62,966 nucleotides of DNA, taken from assembly GCF_900187505.1 (NCBI RefSeq), contig NZ_FYDL01000022.1, forward strand, positions 1-62,966. The letters are read 5' to 3'. Both the position numbers and the translations under genes were made by a program. The notes beneath the pieces were generated by a model that saw only the letters and a list, made by a program, of their open reading frames with translations, did not search any database and had not been told where the DNA came from. This stretch comes from Pseudomonas sp. Irchel s3h17 (lineage in GTDB: Bacteria; Pseudomonadota; Gammaproteobacteria; Pseudomonadales; Pseudomonadaceae). Below, in pieces: positions 16,085 through 24,921 of this stretch. Position 1 is the first letter of the stretch. Each line of letters begins with the position of its first letter.

Positions 16085-17656
16085 TTGTTCAAAAAGCACG
16101 CATGTTACTTGAGCCTTTATCTGCTCGCTGTGCCGTTGGTCGCGACTGCCCAGAATGAGCTCGCTGATCACGCCGCGCCGCTGCCATTGGCGCTGACCCA
16201 GTTAGCGGTGGATTGCCCGGGCCTGAAAATGCGCCCGGATGCTTCGGCGCTGGCGTTGGTGCAGGCGTTTTACCAGCAGCAAGACCAGGCCCCGGTGTGG
16301 TCGGGCGACGAGCGCTTGCCGGCTCTGCAGGCGCAGTTGGCGCAGTTGGTCGATGACGGCCTGGACCCTCACCGCTATAGCCTGCCCAAGGAAGAGGCGG
16401 TGGGTGGCCCGCTGTGTACCGATATCGGCATCAGCCTGCGTTACCTGCAAGCCCTGCGGGAACTGCGTTACGGGCGCTTGCAGCAAAGCCGTTTCGAACC
16501 GATGTGGCGTGCCCAGCCATCCCAGCTGGATCGCAATACCGAACTGCTGGCCATTGCCGGATCCGGCTTGCAGGACATGGCGGCGGCCTTTGACGCCGCC
16601 CGCCCGGGCCTTGAGCAATACCGCAGCCTGCGCGAGGTCTACTCCCTGCAGCGTCAGCAATTGCTGCCCCATTGGCCGGTAGTGGCCAGCGGGCCTCTAT
16701 TGCGTCCCGGCATGCAGGATGCACGCATACCTGGACTGGCTCAGCGGCTGTTCAGCGAGGGCTACTTGCCCTACATGCCGGTGCTGGTCGGCACGGATTA
16801 CACCGCTGAGTTGGCCGGCGCGGTAAAAAGTTTCCAGCTCAGCCATTCGCTGCAAGCCGATGGCGTTATCGGGCCGGGCACCTTGACCGAATTGAACATC
16901 AGCTCGCAGGTGCGACGTGAACAGCTGCGCATCAACCTCGAGCGTTTTCGCTGGCTGGCCCAGGACATGGAGCCCGACAGCCTGCTGGTCAACGTGGCCG
17001 CCGCCCAGTTGACCGTGTTCCAGGACGGTGTCCCGGTCTGGCAGACCCGTACCCAGGTCGGGCGTGCCGAGCGCCAGACCCCGTTGTTGAAGTCCCACGT
17101 CACACGCCTGACGCTGAACCCGACCTGGACGGTGCCGCCGACCATCATGCGTGAAGACAAGCTGCCGGAAATTCGTCGCGACCAGGCATTTCTCAGCCGG
17201 CAGAACCTGCGGGTGCTCGACCGTGACGGCAATCCGCTGGCAGCGGAGGAAGTCGACTGGGACAACCCGGGTAACATCCTCCTGCGCCAGGACGCCGGGC
17301 CGAGAAATCCGCTGGGGCAGATGGCCGTGCGCTTCCCCAATCCGTTTTCCGTGTACTTGCACGACACCCCTAGCCAGGCGCTGTTCCAGAAAGGGCCACG
17401 GGCCTTCAGCTCAGGTTGCGTGCGGGTCGAGCATGCCATGCAGCTACGCGACCTGCTGTTGAACCCGGCGGAACGCCTGCGCACCACCGAGCTGCTGGCC
17501 ACCGGGCGCACGCACGAATTCAGGTTGTCGGTGCCCATGCCGATCCTGCTCAGCTACTGGACCGTGCAAGCCGACGACCATGGCCGATTGCTGTATGCCC
17601 CGGATATCTATAGTCACGACCCTGTGTTGGTGACCGCGATGAGCAATACGCTTTGA
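16085..17656 (+). CDS. L,D-transpeptidase of the YcbB/LdtD type
   Basis: 523 residues. Order: signal peptide (FKKHACYLSLYLLAVPLVA), scaffold domain, PG_binding_1 domain about 225-280 (AVKSFQLSHSLQADGVIGPG), YkuD catalytic domain about 295-470 with nucleophile motif FSSGCVRVEHAM and a HDTPSQALF segment. LdtD-like enzymes make 3-3 crosslinks in peptidoglycan and can bypass beta-lactam-sensitive transpeptidases. The start is a TTG at 16085, chosen because GGAG lies eight bases upstream and the signal peptide follows directly. Confidence 0.87.
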   Translation: MFKKHACYLSLYLLAVPLVATAQNELADHAAPLPLALTQLAVDCPGLKMRPDASALALVQAFYQQQDQAPVWSGDERLPALQAQLAQLVDDGLDPHRYSLPKEEAVGGPLCTDIGISLRYLQALRELRYGRLQQSRFEPMWRAQPSQLDRNTELLAIAGSGLQDMAAAFDAARPGLEQYRSLREVYSLQRQQLLPHWPVVASGPLLRPGMQDARIPGLAQRLFSEGYLPYMPVLVGTDYTAELAGAVKSFQLSHSLQADGVIGPGTLTELNISSQVRREQLRINLERFRWLAQDMEPDSLLVNVAAAQLTVFQDGVPVWQTRTQVGRAERQTPLLKSHVTRLTLNPTWTVPPTIMREDKLPEIRRDQAFLSRQNLRVLDRDGNPLAAEEVDWDNPGNILLRQDAGPRNPLGQMAVRFPNPFSVYLHDTPSQALFQKGPRAFSSGCVRVEHAMQLRDLLLNPAERLRTTELLATGRTHEFRLSVPMPILLSYWTVQADDHGRLLYAPDIYSHDPVLVTAMSNTL

Positions 17657-17661
17657 GCCCC

Positions 17662-17927
17662 AGGGTCTGTTGACGTTTGGTGACGAACCGCGTTGCGATG
17701 CCAACGTGCGCGAGGCAAGGCGCGGGATGCCGCCAATGGTTGTTCCCTTGGCAAATCCCGCAACGCAGCCTCGCGCACGTTGGCGCGCAACCCGAAGGGA
17801 CGGGGTCCATTTGGCGCAGGGCTGCGTTGCTCGGAACTTATCTGGAACAACCAGACTGCGTTCCTCGCGCCTTGCCCTGCGCCAAATGGGCCGCCGTCGC
17901 GGTCGTCACCAAACGTCAACAGACCCT
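17662..17927. mobile_element. 266-bp MITE-like element: 25-bp inverted ends and two internal hairpins
   Basis: Perfect 25-base inverted ends (17662-17686 and 17903-17927; outermost bases AGGGTCTGTTGACG) enclose two large stem-loops: 17700-17784 with a 17-bp perfect stem and 17807-17889 with a 16-bp perfect stem. Each apical loop carries the same nonamer in opposite orientation, GGTTGTTCC at 17738-17746 and GGAACAACC at 17844-17852. No gene is encoded, and no target duplication is visible at the borders. It separates the LdtD-like gene from azlC and fills the interval almost completely. Confidence 0.75.
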
Positions 17928-18009
17928 AGGTGCAACCGTGCAAGATTGTTCAAGACACGCGGTCGTTTGGCTGACACATTTGCCAACCCTTTCTTTGTTG
18001 TAGAGCGCT

Positions 18010-18708
18010 ATGTCTGACACGTTATTGCCGCGCAGTGCCTTTCTGCGCGGAGCCGTTGCCGTCATGCCCTTGTCCCTGGCGACCGCGCCCTGGGGCTTGC
18101 TGGCGGGTTCCATGGCCATTGAGGCCAATCTCACGCCACTGCAGGGCCAGGGCCTGTCGAGCATCGTCTTTGCCGGTGCCGCGCAGTTGGTGGCGATTGG
18201 CATGCTCAAGGGAGGGGCCGGGACTTTCTCGATTCTGCTGACCACCTTGCTGCTGACCTCCCAGCACCTGCTGTACGGCATGAGCATGCGCCCCGTGGTG
18301 TCGCCACTGCCGGGCCGCTGGCGGGTCGGGCTGGGCTTTTTGCTCACCGACGAACTCTTCGCCCTGACCAGTCAATTCGACCAGCAGCAGTTCAACCGCT
18401 GGTATGCGCTAGGGGTCGGGCTGACGTTTTACGTGGCCTGGAACCTGTTCACCCTGGCCGGCATTGTGCTGGGCAGCAGCATTCCGGGGCTGGAACACCT
18501 GGGGCTGGACTTCTCCATCGCCGCCACCTTTATCGCCTTGATCACCCCGGTGGTGCGCAATATCCCGACGGTGGTGTGCGTGGCGGTCTCGTTGTTCTGT
18601 TCGGTGCTGTTCAACTACTGGCAAGTGGGGTCGGCGCTGGTGCTGGCCGGGTTGCTGGGGATGACTGCCGGGTTTGTCTGCAACAAGCTTTATGGAGCAC
18701 GCACATGA
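18010..18708 (+). CDS. azlC: AzlC-family branched-chain amino acid exporter subunit
   Basis: 232 residues, highly hydrophobic with about five transmembrane segments and the AzlC signatures (APWGLLAGSMAIEANL, GAAQLVAIGML). The large subunit of a two-component exporter in the inner membrane; characterised members export branched-chain amino acids. The start is at ATG 18010 with only a weak ribosome site. The stop overlaps the start of the small subunit, showing translational coupling. Confidence 0.88.
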   Translation: MSDTLLPRSAFLRGAVAVMPLSLATAPWGLLAGSMAIEANLTPLQGQGLSSIVFAGAAQLVAIGMLKGGAGTFSILLTTLLLTSQHLLYGMSMRPVVSPLPGRWRVGLGFLLTDELFALTSQFDQQQFNRWYALGVGLTFYVAWNLFTLAGIVLGSSIPGLEHLGLDFSIAATFIALITPVVRNIPTVVCVAVSLFCSVLFNYWQVGSALVLAGLLGMTAGFVCNKLYGART

Positions 18709-19019
18709 TGGTCTGGGCGGTTATTTTCGGCATGGGGCTGCTGGTGTTTCTCAACCGCTACGTGTTCCTGGAACCACGCTTGCCGGTGCGCCTGAGCAGC
18801 AATGCGCGGCAGTTCCTCGGGTTCGCGGTGCCGGGGATGCTCACGGCGATCTGCGGGCCGATCGTGTTCATGCCGGACCACCAACTGAACCTGCAGTGGG
18901 ACAATCCATACCTGCTCAGTTCGCTGGTGGCCATTGGCTTGGTGCTCTACACCCGCAGTACCTTGATCAGCATGTTGCTGAGCATGGCGTTCTTTTTCCT
19001 GCTGCGCTGGTGGTTGTGA
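18705..19019 (+). CDS. azlD: AzlD-family small exporter subunit
   Basis: 104 residues with three to four predicted transmembrane helices and the AzlD-like pattern RYVFLEPRLPVRL followed by VPGMLTAICGPIVF. It is the obligate partner of AzlC. The ATG at 18705 overlaps the azlC TGA (ATGA), with GGAG about seven bases upstream. Substrate specificity is inferred only from the family. Confidence 0.87.
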   Translation: MMVWAVIFGMGLLVFLNRYVFLEPRLPVRLSSNARQFLGFAVPGMLTAICGPIVFMPDHQLNLQWDNPYLLSSLVAIGLVLYTRSTLISMLLSMAFFFLLRWWL

Positions 19020-19129
19020 CCTGGGACCTCAGCGATTTGAGGGGGGTGTCGGTCGGACGGTCATGGCGCAATCGGCCGCGAGGACTATCGTTGCCTGACT
19101 GAGTTACTGCCTTCGAAGAGGACACCGTG

Positions 19130-19879
19130 ATGAACACCAGCGATCTGCTTGAACAATTGTTGCGGGCCGGCCAGGGCTCGATGAACCAACAGGGCGGTGG
19201 TGCCCCGGCAGGGCAAGGCGGCCTGGGCGATCTGGGCGGACTGCTCGGCGGGTTGCTGGGCGGCGCCGCCGGCGGTGCTGGTTCCGGTGGGGCGGGGATG
19301 GGCGGGCTGGGTGGCTTGCTCGGTGGACTGGGCGGGATGCTGGGGGGCGCGGGCGGAAGTGCTGGCGGTTCAACCCAGGGCCGCCCGGGCGGGACCCACT
19401 ATGCCGCGCTGGCGTCGCTGGGCATGCTGGCGTTCCAGGCCTACCAGAGCTGGCAACGGCAACAGGCATCGGCACCTCGACAGGCACCGCAGACCGTTGA
19501 CCAGTTGCTGGGTGGGCCCGAAGTCGAAGACCACAGTCATGCGGTCCTGCGGGCATTGATTGCGGCGGCCAAGGCGGACGGTCGCATCGACCCGCAGGAA
19601 CAGCAGATGATCAGCACCGAGATCGGTCGTCACACCGATGACCCGGACCTCCAGCAATGGCTCGATGAGGAAGTCGCCCGTCCACTGGATGCGGCCGATG
19701 TCGCGACCTCGGCGACCGACCCGGGCATCGCGGCGGAAATGTACCTGGCCAGTGTCATGCTGGTCGACGACCAGCAGGAGGCCGAACGTAGGTATCTTGA
19801 CGAGTTGGCGGCGGCACTGAGCATCGACCCGCAATTGCAGGTGCATCTGGAGCAACAGGCCAGGGGCAGGGCGGTCTAG
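19130..19879 (+). CDS. DUF533/TerB-like protein with glycine-rich linker
   Basis: 249 residues. The N-terminus (DLLEQLLRAGQGSM) leads into a long Gly/Ala/Leu-rich low-complexity stretch at about 22-85, with repeated GGLLGGL and GGLGGML units. A helical YebE/DUF533 domain of the TerB fold follows (LRALIAAAKADGRIDPQEQ, DAADVATSATDPGIAAEMYL). The acidic DGRID-type segment is typical of TerB-like metal-binding helical bundles. The function is unknown. ATG 19130 is preferred over GTG 19127 because the GAGG spacing is then eight bases. Confidence 0.82.
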   Translation: MNTSDLLEQLLRAGQGSMNQQGGGAPAGQGGLGDLGGLLGGLLGGAAGGAGSGGAGMGGLGGLLGGLGGMLGGAGGSAGGSTQGRPGGTHYAALASLGMLAFQAYQSWQRQQASAPRQAPQTVDQLLGGPEVEDHSHAVLRALIAAAKADGRIDPQEQQMISTEIGRHTDDPDLQQWLDEEVARPLDAADVATSATDPGIAAEMYLASVMLVDDQQEAERRYLDELAAALSIDPQLQVHLEQQARGRAV

Positions 19880-20059
19880 GGCCCAACCCGGTACTTCAGG
19901 CGGGGTCGTTGCCGACCCTTGTGGCATTGATCGAGGCAGGGAGCAGGGCGGGTCACCGGTTATAAAGTCAGATCATATTGGTATAAGTGGTTATAAGAAA
20001 AATCGCTATGCTGCTGCCAGCTTTTTCAGGTCGTCACGCTGGTTCGGTAAGGTATGGCA

Positions 20060-20845
20060 ATGGACTTCGGTAATGTGGGATTTGTAGTTGCAGGCTTGCT
20101 TGTCGGGTTCATTGTCGGGATGACCGGAGTTGGCGGCGGATCGCTGATGACGCCGATTCTGCTGTGGTTCGGCATCAACCCTGCCACGGCTGTCGGCACC
20201 GACCTGCTCTATGCGGCGATTACCAAGTCCGGTGGTGTGCTGGTTCATCAGAAGAACCGCAATATCGACTGGAAAATTACCGGCTGGCTGACGGCGGGCA
20301 GCGTGCCTGCCGTGGCGCTGACCCTGTTGTTCCTCAAGTACTTGAACACCGATCCGCAAGCGACCAACGCGATCATCAAGCAGGCCCTGGGCTTTGTGCT
20401 GCTGTTGACGGCGCTGGCCATCTTCTTCAAGGGCCGGCTGCTGGCCTTCGCCCATAAACACGCGGGCGATCACTACCACCTGAGCGCCAGGAGCCTGAAC
20501 CTGCTGACGGTCGGCACGGGGGCATTGCTCGGTGTGATGGTGGCGTTGACGTCCATCGGTGCCGGGGCCCTGGGCACGGTGGCGCTGTTCATCCTCTACC
20601 CGTTCCTGGCCACCAAGCGCCTGGTAGGCACCGAGATTGCCCACGCCGTACCGCTGACCCTGGTGGCGGGCCTGGGGCATGCGAGCATGGGCAACATGGA
20701 TTGGCACCTGTTGGGGTTCCTGCTGATGGGCTCGTTGCCGGGGATCTACGTCGGCAGCCACTTGTCCGGGCGAATCTCCGATGGCGTACTGCGTCCTTGC
20801 CTGGCCACCATGCTGGTGTTCATCGGCTACAAGCTGGCGTTCTAA
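20060..20845 (+). CDS. TSUP-family (TauE/SafE) sulphite/organosulphonate-type permease
   Basis: 261 residues with about eight transmembrane segments and the duplicated family motif, first copy GMTGVGGGSLMTPILL and second copy LTSIGAGALGTVALF. TSUP members export sulphite or sulphonates or take up related anions. The ATG at 20060 is chosen because TAAGG lies seven bases upstream; ATG 20054 is too close to it. The last bases overlap the convergent ampC stop. Confidence 0.85.
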   Translation: MDFGNVGFVVAGLLVGFIVGMTGVGGGSLMTPILLWFGINPATAVGTDLLYAAITKSGGVLVHQKNRNIDWKITGWLTAGSVPAVALTLLFLKYLNTDPQATNAIIKQALGFVLLLTALAIFFKGRLLAFAHKHAGDHYHLSARSLNLLTVGTGALLGVMVALTSIGAGALGTVALFILYPFLATKRLVGTEIAHAVPLTLVAGLGHASMGNMDWHLLGFLLMGSLPGIYVGSHLSGRISDGVLRPCLATMLVFIGYKLAF

Positions 20846-22014
20846 TTCCGCGACTCCAGTGCACTGAGAATGTCGTGGGCGGCTTTTACCCTGAGTGCAT
20901 TGGGGTAGTTCCGGTTCGCCAGGATCACAATGCCGATTTTCCGGCTGGGCACGAAGGCGATATAGGCGCCGAAACCACTGGTTGATCCGGTCTTGTTGAT
21001 CAGCACATTGGCCTGCGGTGATTGCGCTGGCGTGAGCCAGGTGATTGCGTGCGCTTGCAGGGCCATGTCCAACGAGTTACCCGCCTGCAGTCGGTCCAGC
21101 GTGACCGGGTAGGGGTAGAGCTCCCATCCCAGGCCCTGGGTCATTTCGCCAGCGTTGTAGTAGCCGGTGTGGGTGGTGGCAATTGCCGCTTGCAGCGCAG
21201 GCTCCAGCCGTGCCGGGTCGATGTTCGCTTCGACGTAGCGAATCAGGTCCGCGGTGCTGGACTTCATGCCATAGGCTTCGGAGTCCAGGGCTCCGGGGCC
21301 AACCCGGACCGGTGCATTGGACTTGTCATAGCCCTGTGCGTAATGGCTCAGTTGGTCTTGCGGGACCTTGAGGTAGCTGTGCTTGAGGCCAAGTCTTGGC
21401 AGCAGGTCTTGCTCCATCACGTCATCGAAGGGTTTGCCCAGGCTGCGGGCCGCGAGATAGCCGAACAGCCCGATACTTGGATTCGAATACTGCCGGTGGC
21501 TGCCGACGGGGAAGCGTGGCGTCCACTGTTTGAAATACCCGAGCATGCGCTGCGCGTCGTCGGCGTCGGCCGGAAACTGCAAGGGCAGGCCGCCCGCGCT
21601 GTAGGTGCCGAGCTGCAGCAGGCTGACGCTGTCGAAGGTGCTGCCGCGCAATGCTGGCCAGTGCTTGCTCGCCGGATCACCCAGGGTCATCCGGCCGGTG
21701 GCCTGGGCGTAGGCACCCAGGGTCGCGGTGAAGGTTTTGCTGACGGACCCGAGCTCGAACAAGGTGTCATTGCCGACGGCTTGTCCTCTTTCCCGGGACG
21801 CCACTCCGTAATTGAAATAATGCACCTTGCCCTCCACCGTGACCGCGACGGCCATGCCGGGAATGTCCTGCTCCTGCATCACTGGCTTGAGGCTGGCATC
21901 CACCACGGCTTTGATCCGAGGGTCTTGTTCATCGGCGCTGGCAAAGTGGCTGGCACCGAACATCAGCAGGCAAGCGCTGAGCAGGCCCAGCCGGGTTGGA
22001 GGGGCGTTGTGCAT
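20842..22014 (-). CDS. ampC: Class C beta-lactamase AmpC
   Basis: 390 residues, the normal AmpC length. A signal peptide ends near ASA/DEQ. All active-site motifs are intact: nucleophile box SVSK, YSN (in RQYSNPSIG) and KTG (NKTGSTSGFG). It is a periplasmic serine cephalosporinase. The start at 22014 begins the signal peptide. No ampR regulator is adjacent, since the next gene upstream is a methyltransferase on the same strand, so expression may be constitutive or regulated from a distance. Confidence 0.94.
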   Translation of the reverse strand: MHNAPPTRLGLLSACLLMFGASHFASADEQDPRIKAVVDASLKPVMQEQDIPGMAVAVTVEGKVHYFNYGVASRERGQAVGNDTLFELGSVSKTFTATLGAYAQATGRMTLGDPASKHWPALRGSTFDSVSLLQLGTYSAGGLPLQFPADADDAQRMLGYFKQWTPRFPVGSHRQYSNPSIGLFGYLAARSLGKPFDDVMEQDLLPRLGLKHSYLKVPQDQLSHYAQGYDKSNAPVRVGPGALDSEAYGMKSSTADLIRYVEANIDPARLEPALQAAIATTHTGYYNAGEMTQGLGWELYPYPVTLDRLQAGNSLDMALQAHAITWLTPAQSPQANVLINKTGSTSGFGAYIAFVPSRKIGIVILANRNYPNALRVKAAHDILSALESRN

Positions 22015-22229
22015 GATTGAACCTGTATCCCTGAAGGTTGAAGAACTGCGCTGCTCCGGCAGAGCAAGCAGTGACGTCGAGAGGTGGCCAACTGTAGGTG
22101 GTTTATGGCGGGTCGCCAATCGATGGATGTAAGCGTTTATGTATGGCGTGCAGGGTGCCCCAGGACCCGACACGCCAGTAGGAGGTTACTTATATGCCTC
22201 AGGGAATAGTGGCTTTTGAGTCCAGGATG

Positions 22230-23276
22230 TTACTTGCGCGCCTCCAGGATCAGGTTGAACGGTGTCTCGGCTGCCCGGCGGAAATGCGTGAAGCCAGCCT
22301 CGATGAAGACATCCCGCAGCCGTGCTTCACCCGCTTGTGCACCGAGCCCCAGGCCGACTTCCTGCGACAGCGAGTTGGGCGTGCAGATGAACGTCGATGC
22401 CGCGTAGAACAACCGTCCGACCGGGGTTGCATTCTGGTCGAGCTGGTCCGTGGCATACGGTTCGACCAACAGCACCGTGCCGTCGGGCTTGAGCGATTGA
22501 TATGCATGTTTGGCGGCCCCTACCGGGTCGCCCATGTCGTGCAGGCAGTCGAAGTAGCAGACCAGGTCGTAATCATTGCCGGGGTAATTCTTGGCCGTGC
22601 CCTGGACGAAGCGTGCACGGTCCGCCACGCCGCCTTCCTCGGCGCGCTGGGTCGCCGTGGTGATGGAGGGGGCATGGTAGTCGAAGCCGACGAAGGTCGA
22701 GGCCGGGAAGGCTTTGGCCATGACCACGGTTGAAGCGCCGTGACCGCAGCCGACATCCGCCACCTTGGCCCCGGCTTGCAGTTTATCGACCACGCCTTCA
22801 AGCGCCGGCAACCACTCGCCGACCAGGTGCGCGCGGTAGCCGGGCCGGAAGAAGCGCTCGGTGCCGCTGAACATGCAAGTGTGGTGATCGCCCCAGGCAA
22901 GGGCGCCATCGCCGCGCATGGCCGCGACCAGTTTGTCCTTGTCATGGAACAGTGACGCAATCACCACGGCACCGCCGGCGACGTACACCGGTGAGTCTTC
23001 GACGGCCAGCGCCAGGGCCTGTTCTTCCGGCAGGCGGAACGTGCCGTCGCTGTGCTCCATGTAGCCTGAAGCCGCATGGGCGCTCAGCCATTCACGCAGC
23101 AGCCGGGCATTGCAACCGGTCTTGCCGGCCAGTGCCTCGGGGGTGACGGGTTGACTGTCGGCCATCGCCCGGTACAGGCCCAGTTCCTCTCCCAGAATCA
23201 CATTGGCAAGCATCGCCGCGCCGCCCATGTCGGTAACCAGCTTGCCCATGAAGTCATTCAGTTTGCCTTCGTCCAT
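22230..23276 (-). CDS. Two-domain class I SAM-dependent methyltransferase
   Basis: 348 residues. The N-terminal winged-helix dimerisation-like part (GKTGCNARLLREWLSAHAAS, resembling O-methyltransferase N-domains) is followed by a SAM-binding Rossmann domain with VADVGCGHGASTVVMA and CYFDCLHDMGDP. The substrate is unknown; relatives modify small molecules. The ATG at 23276 is supported by GGGAG eight bases upstream. It lies 215 bases upstream of ampC on the same strand, with room for a separate ampC promoter. Confidence 0.8.
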   Translation of the reverse strand: MDEGKLNDFMGKLVTDMGGAAMLANVILGEELGLYRAMADSQPVTPEALAGKTGCNARLLREWLSAHAASGYMEHSDGTFRLPEEQALALAVEDSPVYVAGGAVVIASLFHDKDKLVAAMRGDGALAWGDHHTCMFSGTERFFRPGYRAHLVGEWLPALEGVVDKLQAGAKVADVGCGHGASTVVMAKAFPASTFVGFDYHAPSITTATQRAEEGGVADRARFVQGTAKNYPGNDYDLVCYFDCLHDMGDPVGAAKHAYQSLKPDGTVLLVEPYATDQLDQNATPVGRLFYAASTFICTPNSLSQEVGLGLGAQAGEARLRDVFIEAGFTHFRRAAETPFNLILEARK

Positions 23277-23671
23277 CACCGGCGCTCCCAAAAAAAGGCC
23301 ACCGGTGAACGAGGAGGCGTGCAATGACGGCGACCTTTCAGGCGGTGGTCGGGTGGATGATCAGAGCGACAGCGCAGACGTGAAGCAAGGCCATGCCGTC
23401 TGCCACGCGAATGCCCGGACACAGCGTATGCCCGGGCGGTTTGGACGCGATACCGTCGTCCTGCTGGGTGTCACTGTGGGGCAGGGCCCCACAGGACGAT
23501 TATGAATGGCCATTGGTTCCAGCGTCATGAGCGTGGTAATGGGCAGGCACGCTACTGATGGACGCGAATTTGGCTACGTCCCCCTACTGGGAACACTTTG
23601 AGTGTAGTCCGCGCACACCCTCCCTGCGTTGATCGCGGGATGTTTGCCGCGGGCATCTGGACAAACGGCCA
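23277..23671. other. 395-base region with hairpins and no gene
   Basis: No ORF here has a ribosome site and recognisable product. A perfect eight-base stem with a three-base loop (TGTGGGGC-AGG-GCCCCACA) lies at 23475-23493, and GCCCGG-type repeats around 23408-23440 can also pair. It holds the promoter of the methyltransferase gene and the end of the VOC gene. Confidence 0.55.
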
Positions 23672-24037
23672 CTAGGGGCGAGTCATGATTTCCAGCAGGT
23701 GGCCATCCGGGTCATCGAAGTACACCCTGCGCCCACCACCCATTTCATTGATCTGGTCGGGGCGCTGTTTGCCGGGGTCCGCCCAGTACGGCAGTCCTTG
23801 CGCCGCCAGACGCGCGAACACCTGGTCGAAGGTCGGGTCGTCGAGCAGAAAGGCATAGTGTTGCAGGCTGATCGTGTCGTTGTCGTAGTAGTCCAGCGAC
23901 ACCCCGTTATCGAGCTTCACGATCAGCATCGGGCCAAAAGGCGTCGGGGCGGGCAGCCCGAGCAGGCTGGCCAGGAAAGGTGCCGAACGCTGTTTGTCGC
24001 GGCACCAGACGATGGTGTGATTGAGTTGCACGCTCAT
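23672..24037 (-). CDS. VOC (glyoxalase/bleomycin-resistance fold) protein
   Basis: 121 residues, a single VOC unit pair. It starts MSVQLNHTIVWCRDKQRSA and ends with RRVYFDDPDGHLLEIMTRP, where the conserved metal/substrate-site Glu of the C-terminal beta strand is present. The family includes glyoxalases, dioxygenases and resistance proteins that bind metal ions. The specific role is not assignable. GGAGG precedes the ATG at 24037. Confidence 0.85.
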   Translation of the reverse strand: MSVQLNHTIVWCRDKQRSAPFLASLLGLPAPTPFGPMLIVKLDNGVSLDYYDNDTISLQHYAFLLDDPTFDQVFARLAAQGLPYWADPGKQRPDQINEMGGGRRVYFDDPDGHLLEIMTRP

Positions 24038-24222
24038 GGCTGAAACCTCCGTGATCCTGCGCTGTGGCTTCTTGAGGCCTTGGTTCGAGGCCCGGGATCC
24101 AGTTGCGGATTAAGCCCGCTGACCTAAGCTTGGCAGCATGGCGACAGAAATTTCAGGCAGCTGATCTGGATCTTTCGCCTTGATGCGCAATCATATAGCG
24201 TGGATATCAAAAGGAGATGCGC

Positions 24223-24759
24223 ATGCTCATTCGGTCACTGACCCTCGCTACGCTGCTCGCTGTTTCCGGGCCTTTGTTCGCTGCCGATGGCGACGCACCG
24301 CTGGCCCAGGAGCGCGGCAAGACCCGCCCACTGATTGTAATCGCTCCCAGCAGCATCGACCCGACGCTGGTCAACCTCAAGAAATCACTGGATGAGCCGG
24401 CCAACAAGAAAGCCTTTCAAGAACGCAACATGGTGCTCTACACCGTGGTCAACCTCATGGGCCAACGCGACGGCAAGGACCTTGACGCACAGACCACCAT
24501 GGCCTTGATCCGCGAACTGAAACTGGGCGTCAGCGGCGAGACCAAGGTCATCCTGGTGGGCAAGGACGGCGAGAAAAAGCTCGACCACCTGGGGCCGATC
24601 GAGACCAGGGTGGTGTTCGAGACCGTTGACCAACTGCCCGCCGCCGAGAAGGAAGCGACGCCGCCAGCCCCTCCGGTGGTGGAAACGCCACCTGCCAAGG
24701 GCGGCAAGGCGGCCAAGCCTGCCAAACCAGTCAAACCTCCTCAGCCGCTGGACGACTGA
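24223..24759 (+). CDS. Secreted DUF4174-family protein
   Basis: 178 residues. A signal peptide (MLIRSLTLATLLAVSG, cleavage near FAA) is followed by a thioredoxin-like DUF4174 domain (RPLIVIAPSSIDPTLV, ETKVILVGKDGEKKL) and a Pro/Lys/Ala-rich tail from about residue 145. The family has no established function. The ATG at 24223 is chosen over 24217 because AAGGAG (24211-24216) then has the normal six-base spacing. Confidence 0.82.
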   Translation: MLIRSLTLATLLAVSGPLFAADGDAPLAQERGKTRPLIVIAPSSIDPTLVNLKKSLDEPANKKAFQERNMVLYTVVNLMGQRDGKDLDAQTTMALIRELKLGVSGETKVILVGKDGEKKLDHLGPIETRVVFETVDQLPAAEKEATPPAPPVVETPPAKGGKAAKPAKPVKPPQPLDD

Positions 24760-24823
24760 AATCCAGTGCCGGTGCGCGCCTCCCCACACGTGAGGCCAGG
24801 GTATTTGCGCAAGGGCAGCCGGC

Positions 24824-24859
24824 ATAAAAAAACCCGGCGCAACCGAAGTCACGCCGGGT
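24824..24859 (-). terminator. Intrinsic terminator of the CoA-transferase/thiolase operon
   Basis: Eight-base stem ACCCGGCG (24832-24839) and CGCCGGGT (24852-24859). Read on the minus strand it is followed by seven T. It closes the operon ending at 24922. Confidence 0.8.
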
Positions 24860-24921
24860 GTGTTGCCAGTCAGCGCGCGGATATCGTGGATCCGCGTGCT
24901 GACTGTTGAACGCTTGAAGAC

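Noticed and set aside
17662..17927. Short overlapping frames inside the 266-bp element as genes
   Set aside because: They follow the palindromic structure, lack ribosome sites, and the symmetry explains the open frames on both strands.
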